A DNA stretch of 33,915 nt from Acidimicrobiaceae bacterium (GCA_027314705.1 DAHVAJ010000019.1:1-33915); one strand, 5' to 3'; counted from the stretch's first letter, positions 1-8,525 are shown. Notes: generated from the letters alone by a model not told the origin. Numbers and translations are program-made.

Positions 1-428
1 CCCGCCGACCCGCCGGCCGACCCTGGAGACCCGGCGGGCGCCCCGGCCGTGCCCGCCGGGGCGAGGGCGGCCACGACTACCTGGAGGCGGCGCTCGCCGG
101 GCCACAGCGCCGATTCGGCCAGGCCGGCGGCGGCGAGCCACAGGACCAGACCGAGGAGGACCCACGCGTCGCCCACGCTCCAGGCGCCGTGGCTCATGGC
201 CACCAGGGCCAGCCCGAGCACCGGGACGGCCAGGAGGGAGCGACCGGCCCAGTTGACGCCGGGGCGGAAGTAGCGCACCAGCACGGACGGCACCGGTCCG
301 CCGGCGCGGAGCACCGAGCGGAGGGCGACGGCGTGGCCGCCGGCCACGGCCACCGCCACCAGGGCCACGAGGACGGCGAGGACGTGGGCCAGGAGGACGA
401 GGTCGTAGGCGGGGCTGTGGGGCAGCAC
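1..428 (-). CDS. Integral membrane protein, 3' part cut off by window edge
   Basis: An open minus-strand frame with strong GC3 bias runs off the left end of the window. It starts at a GTG (428) and encodes at least 142 residues. Hydrophobic segments are visible at about residues 6-26, 52-72 and 78-96, the first rich in Leu, Val and Ala (LVLLAHVLAVLVALVAVAVA). The segment pattern, with 'LLAHVLAVL' near the N-terminus, recalls small DUF2269-like membrane proteins, but I do not recognise the family with certainty. A CACAAT hexamer lies six bases before the GTG, like the leaderless starts elsewhere in the window. The gene is divergent from galT. The function is unknown. Confidence 0.55.
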   Translation of the reverse strand, partial: MLPHSPAYDLVLLAHVLAVLVALVAVAVAGGHAVALRSVLRAGGPVPSVLVRYFRPGVNWAGRSLLAVPVLGLALVAMSHGAWSVGDAWVLLGLVLWLAAAGLAESALWPGERRLQVVVAALAPAGTAGAPAGSPGSAGGSA

Positions 429-440
429 GGGACGATTGTG
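429..440 (-). promoter_or_regulatory. Candidate leaderless -10 element, CACAAT
   Basis: On the minus strand CACAAT (440 to 435) is followed by six bases and then the GTG start at 428. There is no Shine-Dalgarno sequence in between. The layout matches the other (T/C)AnnnT elements in this window. Confidence 0.35.
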
Positions 441-498
441 GCACCGTGCCCCTCGCCGGGTGCAGGCGCCCTGGTCACGCCAGCGGTCGCGGAATTGC

Positions 499-504
499 TA
501 GGTT
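499..504 (+). promoter_or_regulatory. Weak candidate -10 element (TAGGTT) upstream of galT
   Basis: TAGGTT lies in the 198-base gap between the divergent membrane-protein gene and galT, about 120 bases before the galT ATG. No convincing -35 is visible. It would imply a leader of over 100 bases. The rest of the gap holds no gene that I can support. Confidence 0.2.
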
Positions 505-626
505 GTGCGGGAGAGGACGCCCGCACCGGTGGCCCCGCGCCGGCCGGTGAGCAGGGACGGAAACGAGGTGGCAGGCCAGGTGGGCACACACGAGCGTCGA
601 TCGTCACGGGGCGGGCTCCGCCACTG

Positions 627-1619
627 ATGAACCAGCTCCGGCTCGACCCCCTCACCGGCCGCTGGGTGGTGGTCTCGACCGACCGCGCCCACCGGCCCCG
701 GGCCTTCACCCCTCGGATCGCCTCCATCCAGGCGGACACCTCCAAGCCGTGCCCCTTCTGTCCGGGCAACGAGGAGACGGGCTCGCCCACCCTGGAGGTG
801 CTCGGGCCCGACGGTGCCTGGCGGCTGCGGGTCGTCCCCAACCTCTACCCGGCCTTCGAGGGGAACGCCCCCTTCGTCGTGACCAACCGCGGCCCGGTCT
901 TCACCCAGGCCACCGCGGGCGGGATCCACGAGGTCCTGGTCCTCTCGCCCGACCACGAGGGCACCTGGTCGATGCTGAGCGACGAGCAGACGGCGGTGGT
1001 GATGCGGGCCATCAGCGACCGCATGGAGTGGCACGCGTCCATCCCCGGCCTCCGCTACAGCCAGGCCATCGTCAACGCCGGGCGCGAGGCCGGTGCCTCG
1101 CTCGAGCATCCCCACGGCCAGCTCCTCGGGATGTCGTTCGTCCCCCGCGAGCTGGTCGAGGAACAGGCCGGCTTCGCCCGATTCGCCGGCCGGTGCCTCC
1201 TGTGCACGACGGTGGACGCCGAGGAGAACGTCGGGCACCGGGTGGTCTACGCCGACGAGCAGGTCCTGGTGGTCTGCCCCTTCTGGAGCGGGTCGCCCTA
1301 CGAGCTGCTGGTCATCCCCCGGGCCCACGGCCCCCACCTCCACCACAGCCCCGACACCGACCTCGTGGCCGTGGGCAAGGCCCTCAAGATCGTCCTCGGA
1401 CAACTCCGCCACGTGCTCGGCGACATCGCCTACAACCTCGTCTTCCACTCGGCCCCCTACCGGGCCCCCGAGCCCTACCACTGGCACGTGCACGTGGTTC
1501 CCAAGCTGACCACGGTGGCCGGGTTCGAGATGGGCACCGGGGTGCTCATCAACATCGTCAACCCGGAGCAGGCGGCCGAGGAGCTCGTGGGCCGGGTGCC
1601 GATGGCCAGCACCGGCTGA
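627..1619 (+). CDS. galT: Galactose-1-phosphate uridylyltransferase
   Basis: A 330-residue protein of the GalT branch of the HIT superfamily, which transfers UMP between UDP-glucose and galactose-1-phosphate in the Leloir pathway (cytoplasmic). Visible features are the N-terminal zinc-type pair C42/C45 (CPFCPG), the active-site motif H161-P-H163-G-Q and the C-terminal HWHVHVVP segment at about 286-293. In the family H163 is the uridylylated nucleophile. A second CxxC occurs at C190/C193. I chose the ATG at 627 because conserved sequence (LDPLTGRWVVVSTDR) begins right after it. The open frame continues upstream to 189 but that part does not look like protein. There is no galK or galE nearby, so a related nucleotidyltransferase role on another sugar phosphate is possible. 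Confidence 0.87.
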   Translation: MNQLRLDPLTGRWVVVSTDRAHRPRAFTPRIASIQADTSKPCPFCPGNEETGSPTLEVLGPDGAWRLRVVPNLYPAFEGNAPFVVTNRGPVFTQATAGGIHEVLVLSPDHEGTWSMLSDEQTAVVMRAISDRMEWHASIPGLRYSQAIVNAGREAGASLEHPHGQLLGMSFVPRELVEEQAGFARFAGRCLLCTTVDAEENVGHRVVYADEQVLVVCPFWSGSPYELLVIPRAHGPHLHHSPDTDLVAVGKALKIVLGQLRHVLGDIAYNLVFHSAPYRAPEPYHWHVHVVPKLTTVAGFEMGTGVLINIVNPEQAAEELVGRVPMASTG

Positions 1620-1631
1620 CCCCCGGCACGA

Positions 1632-1654
1632 CCGGGTCGGCCGGCCGGACCCGG
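1632..1654. terminator. GC-rich hairpin between convergent galT and treS
   Basis: CCGGGTC (1632-1638) pairs with GACCCGG (1648-1654), and GGCC repeats in the middle may extend the stem. It lies 12 bases after the galT stop and 17 bases from the treS stop. There is no T-tract. It may end transcription from both sides. Confidence 0.4.
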
Positions 1655-1671
1655 GCGGCCGGGTCCCTCGG

Positions 1672-3369
1672 TCAGACCAGCTCGAAGCTGAGCGAGCCGT
1701 AGGGCCCGAGGGTCACCGGATAGAGGTCGCCGCCGACGACGGAGAAGGCCACCCGGCCGAGCAGTTCGATCGGCTGCCGACCGCACCAGGCGTCCATCTC
1801 GAGCTCGGCGGGCTGGGCCATCTTGCTCAGGTTGTGCACGCACAGCACCGGGTTCACCACGTCGCGCCCGCCCGCCGGCGCCCGGCGGTCGGCCCGGACG
1901 AAGGCCAGGACCGAGGGGTTGGCCGACGCCACCATGTCGAGCGACCCGGTCCCGAAGATCGGGAACTGCCGCCGCACCCCGAGCATGCGCCGCATCCAGT
2001 GCAGGAACGAGCTCGGATTGCGCTGCTGGGCCTCGACGTTGACGGCGGCGAACCCGAAGACCGGGTCCATGAGCGGCGGCAGGTACAGCTGGGCGAAGTC
2101 GGCCCGGCTGAAGCCCCCGTTGCGGTCGGGACTCCACTGCATGGGCGTGCGCACCGAGTCGCGGTCACCGAGGTAGACGTTGTCGCCCATCTGGATCTCG
2201 TCCCCGTAGTAGAGGACGGGGCTCCCGGGCAGGGTGAACAGCAGCGAGAACAGCAGCTCGAGCAGGCGTCGGTCCCGGTCGAGCAGGGGGGCCAACCGGC
2301 GGCCGATGCCCATGTGCCGCTTCATGCGGGGGTCCTTGGCGTACTCGGCGAAGAGGTAGTCGCGCTCCTCCTCGGTGACCTTCTCCAGGGTCAGTTCGTC
2401 GTGGTTGCGCAGGAAGATGGCCCACTGGGCGCCGGGCGGGGCCTCGGGGGTCTGGGCCAGGATCTCGGTGATGGGCGTGCTCTGCTCCCGGCGGACGGAC
2501 GTGAAGAGCCGGGGCATGAGCGGGAAGTTGAAGCAGAGCTGGCACTCGTCGTCGTCGCCGAAGTAGTCGGCCACGTCCGACGGCCAGCCGTTGGCTTCGG
2601 CCAGGAGGATCCGGCCCGGGTACTCGGCGTCGAGCAGGGCCCGCATCCGGCGGATGAAGGCGTGGGTCTCGGGGAGGTTCTCCCCCGTGGTGCCGTCCCG
2701 CTGGTAGAGGAAGGGCACGGCGTCGAGGCGGAAGCCGTCGAGCCCGAGGTCGAGCCAGAACCGGACCACCTCGAGCATGGCGTCGGCCACGTCGGGGTTG
2801 TCGTAGTTGAGGTCGGGCTGGTGGGAGTAGAAGCGGTGCCAGTAGTACTGGTCGCGTACCGGGTCGTGGGTCCAGTTGGACTGCTCGATGTCGATGAAGA
2901 CGACCCGGGCCTCCGGCCAGCGCTGGTCGTCGTCGTTCCACACGTACCAGTCGGCCTTCGGGTTGTCGCGGCTCGAGCGGGACTCGACGAACCAGGGGTG
3001 CTGGTCACTGGTGTGGTTGATGACCAGGTCGGCGATGACCCGGATGCCCCGGGCGTGGGCCTCCTCGACCAGGACCCGGACGTCGTCCACCGTCCCCGCC
3101 TCGGGGTGGACCGAGAAGAAGTCGCTGATGTCGTAGCCGCCGTCGCGCAGGGGCGAGGGGAAGAAGGGCAGGAGCCAGAGGCAGTCGACCCCCAGCCACT
3201 GCAGGTAGTCGAGCTTGGCGATCAGCCCCGGGATGTCCCCCATCCCGTCGTTGTTGCCGTCGAAGAAGCCGCGCACGAAGACCTCGTAGAACACCGCCCG
3301 TTTGAACCACAGCGGGTCCTCCCCGGGAGCGGGGAGGGGTACGGCGGAAGGCACGGGGACGGGGGTCAC
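1672..3369 (-). CDS. treS: Trehalose synthase / maltose alpha-D-glucosyltransferase (GH13)
   Basis: A 565-residue GH13 enzyme that interconverts maltose and trehalose and can link trehalose to alpha-glucan (GlgE pathway) metabolism in the cytoplasm. The (beta/alpha)8 barrel motifs are all present: DLVINH at about 114-119, GFRLDAV with nucleophile D216, LLAEANGWP with acid/base E258, and RNHDE with D324. The opening segment (WFKRAVFYEVFVRGF) and the stretch DGGYDISDF are typical of TreS. The length is close to the usual 570-600 residues, and there is no fused maltokinase domain. The start is a GTG at 3369, preceded by TAGCGT and six bases with no Shine-Dalgarno. It lies 31 bases after meaB but probably has its own promoter. 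No maltokinase or glgE is in the window. Confidence 0.92.
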   Translation of the reverse strand: MTPVPVPSAVPLPAPGEDPLWFKRAVFYEVFVRGFFDGNNDGMGDIPGLIAKLDYLQWLGVDCLWLLPFFPSPLRDGGYDISDFFSVHPEAGTVDDVRVLVEEAHARGIRVIADLVINHTSDQHPWFVESRSSRDNPKADWYVWNDDDQRWPEARVVFIDIEQSNWTHDPVRDQYYWHRFYSHQPDLNYDNPDVADAMLEVVRFWLDLGLDGFRLDAVPFLYQRDGTTGENLPETHAFIRRMRALLDAEYPGRILLAEANGWPSDVADYFGDDDECQLCFNFPLMPRLFTSVRREQSTPITEILAQTPEAPPGAQWAIFLRNHDELTLEKVTEEERDYLFAEYAKDPRMKRHMGIGRRLAPLLDRDRRLLELLFSLLFTLPGSPVLYYGDEIQMGDNVYLGDRDSVRTPMQWSPDRNGGFSRADFAQLYLPPLMDPVFGFAAVNVEAQQRNPSSFLHWMRRMLGVRRQFPIFGTGSLDMVASANPSVLAFVRADRRAPAGGRDVVNPVLCVHNLSKMAQPAELEMDAWCGRQPIELLGRVAFSVVGGDLYPVTLGPYGSLSFELV

Positions 3370-3381
3370 GTCGGCACGCTA
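3370..3381 (-). promoter_or_regulatory. Leaderless -10 element of treS, TAGCGT
   Basis: Minus-strand TAGCGT (3381 to 3376) plus six bases leads directly to the treS GTG. It sits in the 31-base gap after meaB, so treS may be transcribed on its own as a leaderless message. Confidence 0.5.
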
Positions 3382-3400
3382 CCGGACGGCAGCGGGGTGC

Positions 3401-4384
3401 TCAGGAGCCGGCGGCGGGGAGCACCCCGCCGAGCAGACGGTCGGCCGCGTCGTAGGGATCGAGCCTCCCCGCCGTGAGCTCGGCCACCACCTCGGCGAAC
3501 CGACCGGCGGCCAGCAGGCCGTCGACCTCCGCCTCCAGGCGGGCCAGGAGGATCTGGTGGAACTCACGGGCCCGTCGCTCCCGGCGGAGGGCGTCGAGGG
3601 TACCGGTGGCCACCAGGTGGTCCCGGTGGGCGACGATGGCCGCCCACAGTTCGTCGACCCCCGTGCCGTCGGAGGCCACCGTCTCGACGATGGGCGGCCG
3701 CCACCCGTCGAGCTGGGTGAGGTCGAGCATCAACTCGAGGTCGCGCCGCGTCTCCCGGGCGCCCGGGCGGTCGGCCTTGTTGATGACGAAGAGGTCGGCG
3801 ATCTCGAGCAGGCCGGCCTTGTTGGCCTGGATGGCGTCGCCCCAACCCGGGTTGACCACCACCACGGTGGTGTCGGTGGCGGCGGCCACGGCCACCTCCT
3901 GCTGGCCGACCCCGACCGTCTCGACCAGCACCACGGGCAGGCCCACGGCGGAGAGGACCCGCACCGCGTCGGGCACGGCCACGGCCAGGCCGCCGAGGTG
4001 GCCCCGGGTGGCCATCGAGCGGATGAAGACCTTGTCGTCGAGGGCGTGGTTCTGCATCCGCACCCGGTCGCCGAGGATGGCGCCCCCGGAGAAGGGCGAG
4101 GACGGGTCGACGGCCAGGACGGCCACCCGGTCGCTGCCGTCCATGCCGCGGTGGCGGGCCTCGCCGATGAGGCGGTCGGTGAGGGTCGACTTGCCCGCCC
4201 CCGGGGCACCGGTGATGCCGACCGTGTAGGCCTGCCCGGGCGAGCGGTAGGCCAGGGCGGCCACGGCCCGGGCCCCGTCGCCCCCGCGCTCGACGAGCGA
4301 GAGCAGGCGGGGCAGGGCCACGCGGTCGCCGGCACGGGCCGCCTCGAACAGGCCGGCGGGATCGGTGGCACGGAAGGCGGGCAT
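3401..4384 (-). CDS. meaB: Methylmalonyl-CoA mutase-associated GTPase MeaB (ArgK family)
   Basis: A 327-residue G3E-type P-loop GTPase. Such proteins guard B12-dependent acyl-CoA mutases, gating adenosylcobalamin loading and removing damaged cofactor. Walker A is GAPGAGKST (59-67, K65). Other visible motifs are VLAVDPSSPFSGGA, LVETVGVGQ (switch/Walker B region) and the guanine-specificity motif NKAD. The C-terminal third is helical and rich in Ala, Arg and Glu, as expected for the dimerisation arm. The ATG at 4384 is preceded by TACGCT and nine bases. The mutase it should serve is two genes upstream, with murA between them. Older databases call this family ArgK or LAO/AO transport ATPase, which is misleading. 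Confidence 0.93.
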   Translation of the reverse strand: MPAFRATDPAGLFEAARAGDRVALPRLLSLVERGGDGARAVAALAYRSPGQAYTVGITGAPGAGKSTLTDRLIGEARHRGMDGSDRVAVLAVDPSSPFSGGAILGDRVRMQNHALDDKVFIRSMATRGHLGGLAVAVPDAVRVLSAVGLPVVLVETVGVGQQEVAVAAATDTTVVVVNPGWGDAIQANKAGLLEIADLFVINKADRPGARETRRDLELMLDLTQLDGWRPPIVETVASDGTGVDELWAAIVAHRDHLVATGTLDALRRERRAREFHQILLARLEAEVDGLLAAGRFAEVVAELTAGRLDPYDAADRLLGGVLPAAGS

Positions 4385-4399
4385 GGCGGGGCGAGCGTA
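4385..4399 (-). promoter_or_regulatory. Candidate leaderless -10 element of meaB, TACGCT
   Basis: Minus-strand TACGCT (4399 to 4394) is followed by nine bases and the ATG. This would make meaB leaderless or nearly so and separate its transcription from murA, which ends only 34 bases upstream. Confidence 0.4.
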
Positions 4400-4418
4400 C
4401 CCGGGGGCGGCGGGTCCG

Positions 4419-5699
4419 TCAGGCCCGCACGACGTGGGCCCCGAGGTGGCGGAGCTTGCCGTCGAGGTCCTCGTAGCCGCGGTCGATGTGGCGAGCGTCG
4501 CTGATGACGGTCTCGCCGTCGGCCACCAGGCCGGCGAGCACCAGGGCCGCCCCGGCCCGGACGTCGTGGGCCCGCACCGGGGCGGCCGACAGCCGCCCCA
4601 CGCCCCGCACGACGGCGTGGTGTCCCTCGGTCCGGACGTCGGCCCCCATCCGGCGCAGCTCCTCGACGTAGCGGAAGCGGCCGAAGAAGAGGTTCTCGGT
4701 CACGATCCCCACCCCGTCGGCCACGGTCAGCAGCGTGACGACGAGGGGTTTGTAGTCGGTGGCGAACCCCGGGTAGGGCAGGGTGGCCACGTCGACCGAC
4801 CGCAGCCGTCGGGACCCGTCGGCGGCCGACCGGAGTCCCTCGGGGGTGAGGGCGATGTCGATGCCGGTGGCCTCGAGCTTGCGGATGAGCATCTCCATGT
4901 GCTCGGGCCGGCCGTCCTCCACCACCACCTCGCCGCCGGTGAGCCCGGCCGCCACCAGGAAGGTGGCCACGACCAGCCGGTCGGGCAGGACCGCATGGGT
5001 GGCCGGCTCGAGGCGCTCGACCCCCTCGACCTCGATGCGCGAGGTGCCGGCCCCGGTGATCCGGGCCCCCATGGCGCCGAGGAACTCGGCGAGGTCCCGC
5101 ACCTCGGGCTCGCGGGCCGCGTTCTCGATGACCGTCGTGCCCTTGGCCAGGGTGGCGGCCATGAGCACGTTGTCGGTGCCGGTGTGGCTCGGGTACTCGA
5201 GCACCACCCGGTGGCCGACCAGGCGGGGCCGCCCCCCGACGGTGGTGGCCACCCGGCCCTCGACGTTCCCGTGGGAGGTGGAGAACTCGGTGCCGAGGGT
5301 GCCGAGGGCGTGCAGGTGCATGTCGATGGGCCGGGGGCCGAAGTCGTCGCCGCCGGGCATCGAGACCCGGGCCCACCCGCACCGGGCCAGCAGGGGCCCG
5401 AGGATCACCACCGAGGCCCGCATCCTCTCGACCAGCTCGTAGGGGGCCTCGGGGGTGAGCTCGGCCGGGGTGGTGACCACCAGCTGGTCGGGGCGCTCAC
5501 CCCGGGCCACCTGGGCGCCGAGGGCGGTCAGCACCTCGGCCATGGTGTCGACGTCGGCGATGTGGGGCACGTTGGTCAGCACGTGCCGGCCCTCCGCCAA
5601 CAGGCAGGCGGCCATCAGCTTGAGCACGGAGTTCTTGGCCCCGCCGGCCCGCACCGTGCCGGTGAGCGGCCCCCCGGGGTGCACGACGACGCGGTCCAC
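4419..5699 (-). CDS. murA: UDP-N-acetylglucosamine 1-carboxyvinyltransferase
   Basis: A 426-residue enolpyruvyl transferase that adds phosphoenolpyruvate to UDP-GlcNAc in the first committed step of peptidoglycan synthesis. K22 and N23 (GGAKNSVLK) are in the family positions. The flexible-loop motif reads PGGDDFGPRP, so the usual catalytic Cys115 is Asp (D118 here), as in mycobacterial MurA. This predicts natural fosfomycin resistance. The ATDY segment corresponds to the conserved FPTDM region with the catalytic Asp. I chose the GTG at 5699 because family similarity starts at its third residue and CATAAT lies seven bases before it. The frame stays open to 5801 without protein-like sequence. 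It lies between the mutase and its chaperone meaB. Confidence 0.93.
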   Translation of the reverse strand: MDRVVVHPGGPLTGTVRAGGAKNSVLKLMAACLLAEGRHVLTNVPHIADVDTMAEVLTALGAQVARGERPDQLVVTTPAELTPEAPYELVERMRASVVILGPLLARCGWARVSMPGGDDFGPRPIDMHLHALGTLGTEFSTSHGNVEGRVATTVGGRPRLVGHRVVLEYPSHTGTDNVLMAATLAKGTTVIENAAREPEVRDLAEFLGAMGARITGAGTSRIEVEGVERLEPATHAVLPDRLVVATFLVAAGLTGGEVVVEDGRPEHMEMLIRKLEATGIDIALTPEGLRSAADGSRRLRSVDVATLPYPGFATDYKPLVVTLLTVADGVGIVTENLFFGRFRYVEELRRMGADVRTEGHHAVVRGVGRLSAAPVRAHDVRAGAALVLAGLVADGETVISDARHIDRGYEDLDGKLRHLGAHVVRA

Positions 5700-5712
5700 G
5701 GACCCAATTATG
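5700..5712 (-). promoter_or_regulatory. Candidate leaderless -10 element of murA, CATAAT
   Basis: Minus-strand CATAAT (5712 to 5707) is followed by seven bases and the GTG at 5699. It matches five of six bases of TATAAT and is one of the few AT-rich spots in the region. It supports the shorter murA start. Confidence 0.45.
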
Positions 5713-5751
5713 GCCCGGGGCGGAACCGGGTCCGGACCATGCCGCCCACCG

Positions 5752-7419
5752 TCAGATGACGGACCGCTCCTCCCACCGGCCGAACACCCCGGCCAGGGCA
5801 CCGATCATCTCGCCCACGGTGGCGTACGCCCGCACCGCCCCGAACACGGCGGGCATCACGTTGCGCTCGGTGTGGGCGGCGTCGGCGGCCAGGCGGGCCA
5901 GGGCGTCGGCCACCGCCGGGTCGCTGCGGTGCCGGCGTACGTCGGCCAGCCGCTTGCGCTGGGCCTCCTCCACCTCGGGGCCGATGGCCAGGGTGGGCAG
6001 CTCGGACTCCTCGTTGCCCCCGGTGAACCCGTTGACCCCGACCACGACCGCCCGTCCCGAGGCCAGCCGCCGCTGGGCCCGGTAGGCGGCGTCGGCGATC
6101 TCCCCCTGGAACCAGTTGGCCTCGATGCCGGCGACCACCCCGTCGAGCAGCGAGCCGTGGCCGAGCTCCTCCAGGTGGGCGAAGACCGCCTCGGCCTGCC
6201 GCTCGAGCTCGTCGGTGAGCTCCTCGACGAACCAGGAGCCCCCCAGCGGGTCGGCCACCGAGGCCACCCCGGTCTCGGCGGCGATCACCTGCTGGGTGCG
6301 GAGGGCGATGCGGGCGGCCTTCTCGGTGGGCAGGGCCAGGACCTCGTCCATCGAGTTGGTGTGCAGGCTCTGGGTGCCGCCGAGCACCCCGGCCAGTGCC
6401 TCGATGGCCGTGCGCACGATGTTGAGCTCCGGCTGCTGGGCGGTGAGGGAGACCCCGGCCGTCTGGGTGTGGAAGCGCAGGGTCATCGAACGCGGGTCGG
6501 TGGCCCCGTAGCGGTCGCGCAGCCAGCGGGCCCAGATGCGCCGGGCCGCCCGGTACTTGGCGATCTCCTCGAAGAAGTCGATGTGGGCGTTGAAGAAGAA
6601 CGAGAGGCGCGGCGCGCACTCGTCGACCCCGAGGCCGGCGGCCCGGGCCGCCTCCACGTAGGCGAAGCCGTTGGCCAGGGTGAAGGCCAGCTCGTGGGCG
6701 GCCGTGGACCCGGCCTCGCGGATGTGGTAGCCGGACACCGACACCGGGTGGAACCGGGGCATCTCGGCCGCGCAGTAGCGCATGACGTCGGTGACCAGCC
6801 GGAGCGAGGGTCGGGGCGGGAACACGTACTCCTTCTGGGCCTGGTACTCCTTCAGGATGTCGTTCTGGAGGGTGCCGCCGAGGCGGCGGCGCTCGGTGCC
6901 GGCGGCCTCGGCCGCGGCCACGTACATGGCGAAGCACATCGGTGCCGGTGAGTTGATGGTCATCGAGGTGGTGGTGGCCCCGAGGTCGATGCCGGCGAAG
7001 AGGTCCTCGGCGTCGGCCAGCGTGTCCACGGCCACCCCGCACCGGCCGACCTCGCCGTCGGCCAGGGGGTCGTCGGAGTCCCGTCCCATGAGGGTGGGGA
7101 GGTCGTAGGCGACCGACAGTCCGTCGCCCCCGGCCCGGAGCAGGTCGTGGAAGCGGGCGTTGGTGTCCTCGGCGGTGCCGAACCCGGCGAACATGCGCAT
7201 GGTCCACAGCTTCGAGCGGTACATCGAGGCGTAGGGCCCCCGCGTGTAGGGGAACTGTCCGGGCCAGACCGACCCGTCGGCGTCCCCGGCGTCGTCGGGG
7301 CCGTAGACGGGCTCGAGGGGGACCCCCGACATGGTCTCGAAGTCGGCGTCCCGGTGGGGGGCGGCCGCGTAGGCCCGCCGCCAGACCCCGGCTGCCGTCG
7401 TGTCCTCGGGGGCGTCCAT
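5752..7419 (-). CDS. Acyl-CoA mutase large subunit, methylmalonyl-CoA mutase family (isobutyryl-CoA mutase-like)
   Basis: A 555-residue adenosylcobalamin-dependent mutase catalytic subunit: a TIM barrel with no B12-binding domain, which must come from a separate small subunit not seen here. Family landmarks include [73 protein letters not shown] and [10 protein letters not shown]. The substrate-specificity pair is Phe (F77, at Tyr89 of methylmalonyl-CoA mutase) and Gln (Q195, at Arg207). This is the combination known from isobutyryl-CoA mutase IcmA, so isobutyryl/n-butyryl-CoA is likelier than methylmalonyl-CoA. I chose the ATG at 7419 because TATGCT lies seven bases before it. An ATG at 7431 would add four residues. 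meaB, two genes on, supports B12 dependence. Confidence 0.88.
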   Translation of the reverse strand: MDAPEDTTAAGVWRRAYAAAPHRDADFETMSGVPLEPVYGPDDAGDADGSVWPGQFPYTRGPYASMYRSKLWTMRMFAGFGTAEDTNARFHDLLRAGGDGLSVAYDLPTLMGRDSDDPLADGEVGRCGVAVDTLADAEDLFAGIDLGATTTSMTINSPAPMCFAMYVAAAEAAGTERRRLGGTLQNDILKEYQAQKEYVFPPRPSLRLVTDVMRYCAAEMPRFHPVSVSGYHIREAGSTAAHELAFTLANGFAYVEAARAAGLGVDECAPRLSFFFNAHIDFFEEIAKYRAARRIWARWLRDRYGATDPRSMTLRFHTQTAGVSLTAQQPELNIVRTAIEALAGVLGGTQSLHTNSMDEVLALPTEKAARIALRTQQVIAAETGVASVADPLGGSWFVEELTDELERQAEAVFAHLEELGHGSLLDGVVAGIEANWFQGEIADAAYRAQRRLASGRAVVVGVNGFTGGNEESELPTLAIGPEVEEAQRKRLADVRRHRSDPAVADALARLAADAAHTERNVMPAVFGAVRAYATVGEMIGALAGVFGRWEERSVI

Positions 7420-7432
7420 CGGGGCCAGCATA
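7420..7432 (-). promoter_or_regulatory. Leaderless -10 element of the acyl-CoA mutase gene, TATGCT
   Basis: Minus-strand TATGCT (7432 to 7427) plus seven bases leads to the ATG at 7419. The hexamer overlaps the alternative ATG at 7431, which argues for the downstream start. Confidence 0.45.
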
Positions 7433-7492
7433 GAGACGATTTCCGGACCGGGACGGGTCCCCGGGGGCCCCGGCGGGCTCCGACGGTGGCGC

Positions 7493-7506
7493 TAGGGTCT
7501 CCTGGC
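7493..7506 (+). promoter_or_regulatory. Leaderless -10 element of glpX, TAGGGT
   Basis: TAGGGT (7493-7498) is followed by eight bases and the GTG of glpX. The only SD-like bases are too close to the start codon to work. Together with the mutase promoter it forms a short divergent promoter region (7420-7506). Confidence 0.45.
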
Positions 7507-8499
7507 GTGAGCTCCACACAGGCACCCGACCGCAACCTGGCCATGGAACTGGTCCGCGTGACCGAGGCCTCGGCCCTCGCCGCCTCCCGGTGGATGGGCC
7601 GCGGCGACAAGGAGGGGGCCGACGGCGCCGCCGTGAACGCCATGCGCATCGTGCTCTCCTCCGTCGCCATGGACGGCATCGTCGTGATCGGCGAGGGCGA
7701 GAAGGACCACGCGCCGATGCTCTTCAACGGCGAGCGGATCGGCGACGGGACGCCGCCCAAGGCGGACATCGCCGTCGACCCGATCGACGGGACGACCTCG
7801 ACCGCCCTCGGCCGGGGCGGGGCCCTGGCCGTGATCGCCGTGTCCGAGCAGGGCACCATGTTCGACCCGGGTCCCTGCGTCTACATGGAGAAACTGGCCG
7901 TGGGCCCGCGGGCCGTCGGGGCCATCGACATCTCCCGGCCCATCGCCGAGAACCTGGACGCCGTGGCCAAGGCCAAGGGCACGTCGGTCCGGGACCTCAC
8001 CGTGGTCATCCTCGACCGGCCCCGCCACGAGGCGCTCATCGCCGACGTGCGGGGCTCGGGCGCCCGCATCCGGCTCATCACCGACGGCGACGTGGCCGGG
8101 GCCATCGCCACGGCCTGGCCCGACACCGGCGTCGACCTGCTGGTCGGTGTGGGGGGGACGCCCGAGGGCGTGATCGCCGCCGCCGCCTTGAAGTCCATGG
8201 GCGGCGAGATCCAGGGCCGCCTCTACCCCCGCGACGCCGCCGAGCGGGACGCCGCCGAGGCCGCCGGGTACGACCTCGACGCCGTCCTCACCACCGACGA
8301 CCTGGTCAAGGGGGACAACTGCTTCTTCGCCGCCACCGGCATCACCGACGGCGAGCTCCTCCAGGGCGTGCGCTACGACGAGTTCGGAGCCAACACCCAG
8401 TCGCTGGTCATGCGCTCGAAGTCCGGCACCGTGCGCCTCATCGACGCCCGCCACCCGCTCCACAAGCTGGCCGAGTACAGCGCCATCGAATTCGGCTGA
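7507..8499 (+). CDS. glpX: Class II fructose-1,6-bisphosphatase
   Basis: A 330-residue GlpX-type phosphatase that hydrolyses fructose-1,6-bisphosphate to fructose-6-phosphate in gluconeogenesis (cytoplasmic, metal dependent). Key motifs are [11 protein letters not shown] (62-72), the metal-binding DPIDGTT (91-97), GVGGTPEG and [16 protein letters not shown]. The length matches the family, and GlpX is the usual Actinobacterial FBPase. The GTG start (7507) begins the conserved [20 protein letters not shown] region after eight residues. The frame continues far upstream without protein-like sequence. The gene is divergent from the mutase and convergent with the ATP synthase operon. Confidence 0.94.
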   Translation: MSSTQAPDRNLAMELVRVTEASALAASRWMGRGDKEGADGAAVNAMRIVLSSVAMDGIVVIGEGEKDHAPMLFNGERIGDGTPPKADIAVDPIDGTTSTALGRGGALAVIAVSEQGTMFDPGPCVYMEKLAVGPRAVGAIDISRPIAENLDAVAKAKGTSVRDLTVVILDRPRHEALIADVRGSGARIRLITDGDVAGAIATAWPDTGVDLLVGVGGTPEGVIAAAALKSMGGEIQGRLYPRDAAERDAAEAAGYDLDAVLTTDDLVKGDNCFFAATGITDGELLQGVRYDEFGANTQSLVMRSKSGTVRLIDARHPLHKLAEYSAIEFG

Positions 8500-8502
8500 T
8501 CC

Positions 8503-8525
8503 CCCGGGGGCCCCGGGCCCCCGGG
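8503..8525. terminator. Near-perfect palindromic hairpin between glpX and atpC
   Basis: CCCGGGGGCCC (8503-8513) and GGGCCCCCGGG (8515-8525) are exact inverted copies around one base. The hairpin fills most of the 32-base gap between the convergent glpX and atpC stops. There is no T-tract. It is probably a bidirectional terminator or 3'-end barrier. Confidence 0.55.

Noticed and set aside
189-626. Upstream extension of the galT frame
   Set aside because: His/Gly-rich sequence antisense to the left-edge membrane protein; GalT similarity begins at 627.
1834-3477. Plus-strand open frame of 547 codons opposite treS and meaB
   Set aside because: It is a GC-rich antisense shadow; the minus strand encodes an intact TreS with all catalytic residues, and the plus frame is low-complexity Val/Gly/His/Asp.
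5700-5801. Upstream extension of murA
   Set aside because: No similarity before the GTG at 5699, and it would run through the candidate -10 element.
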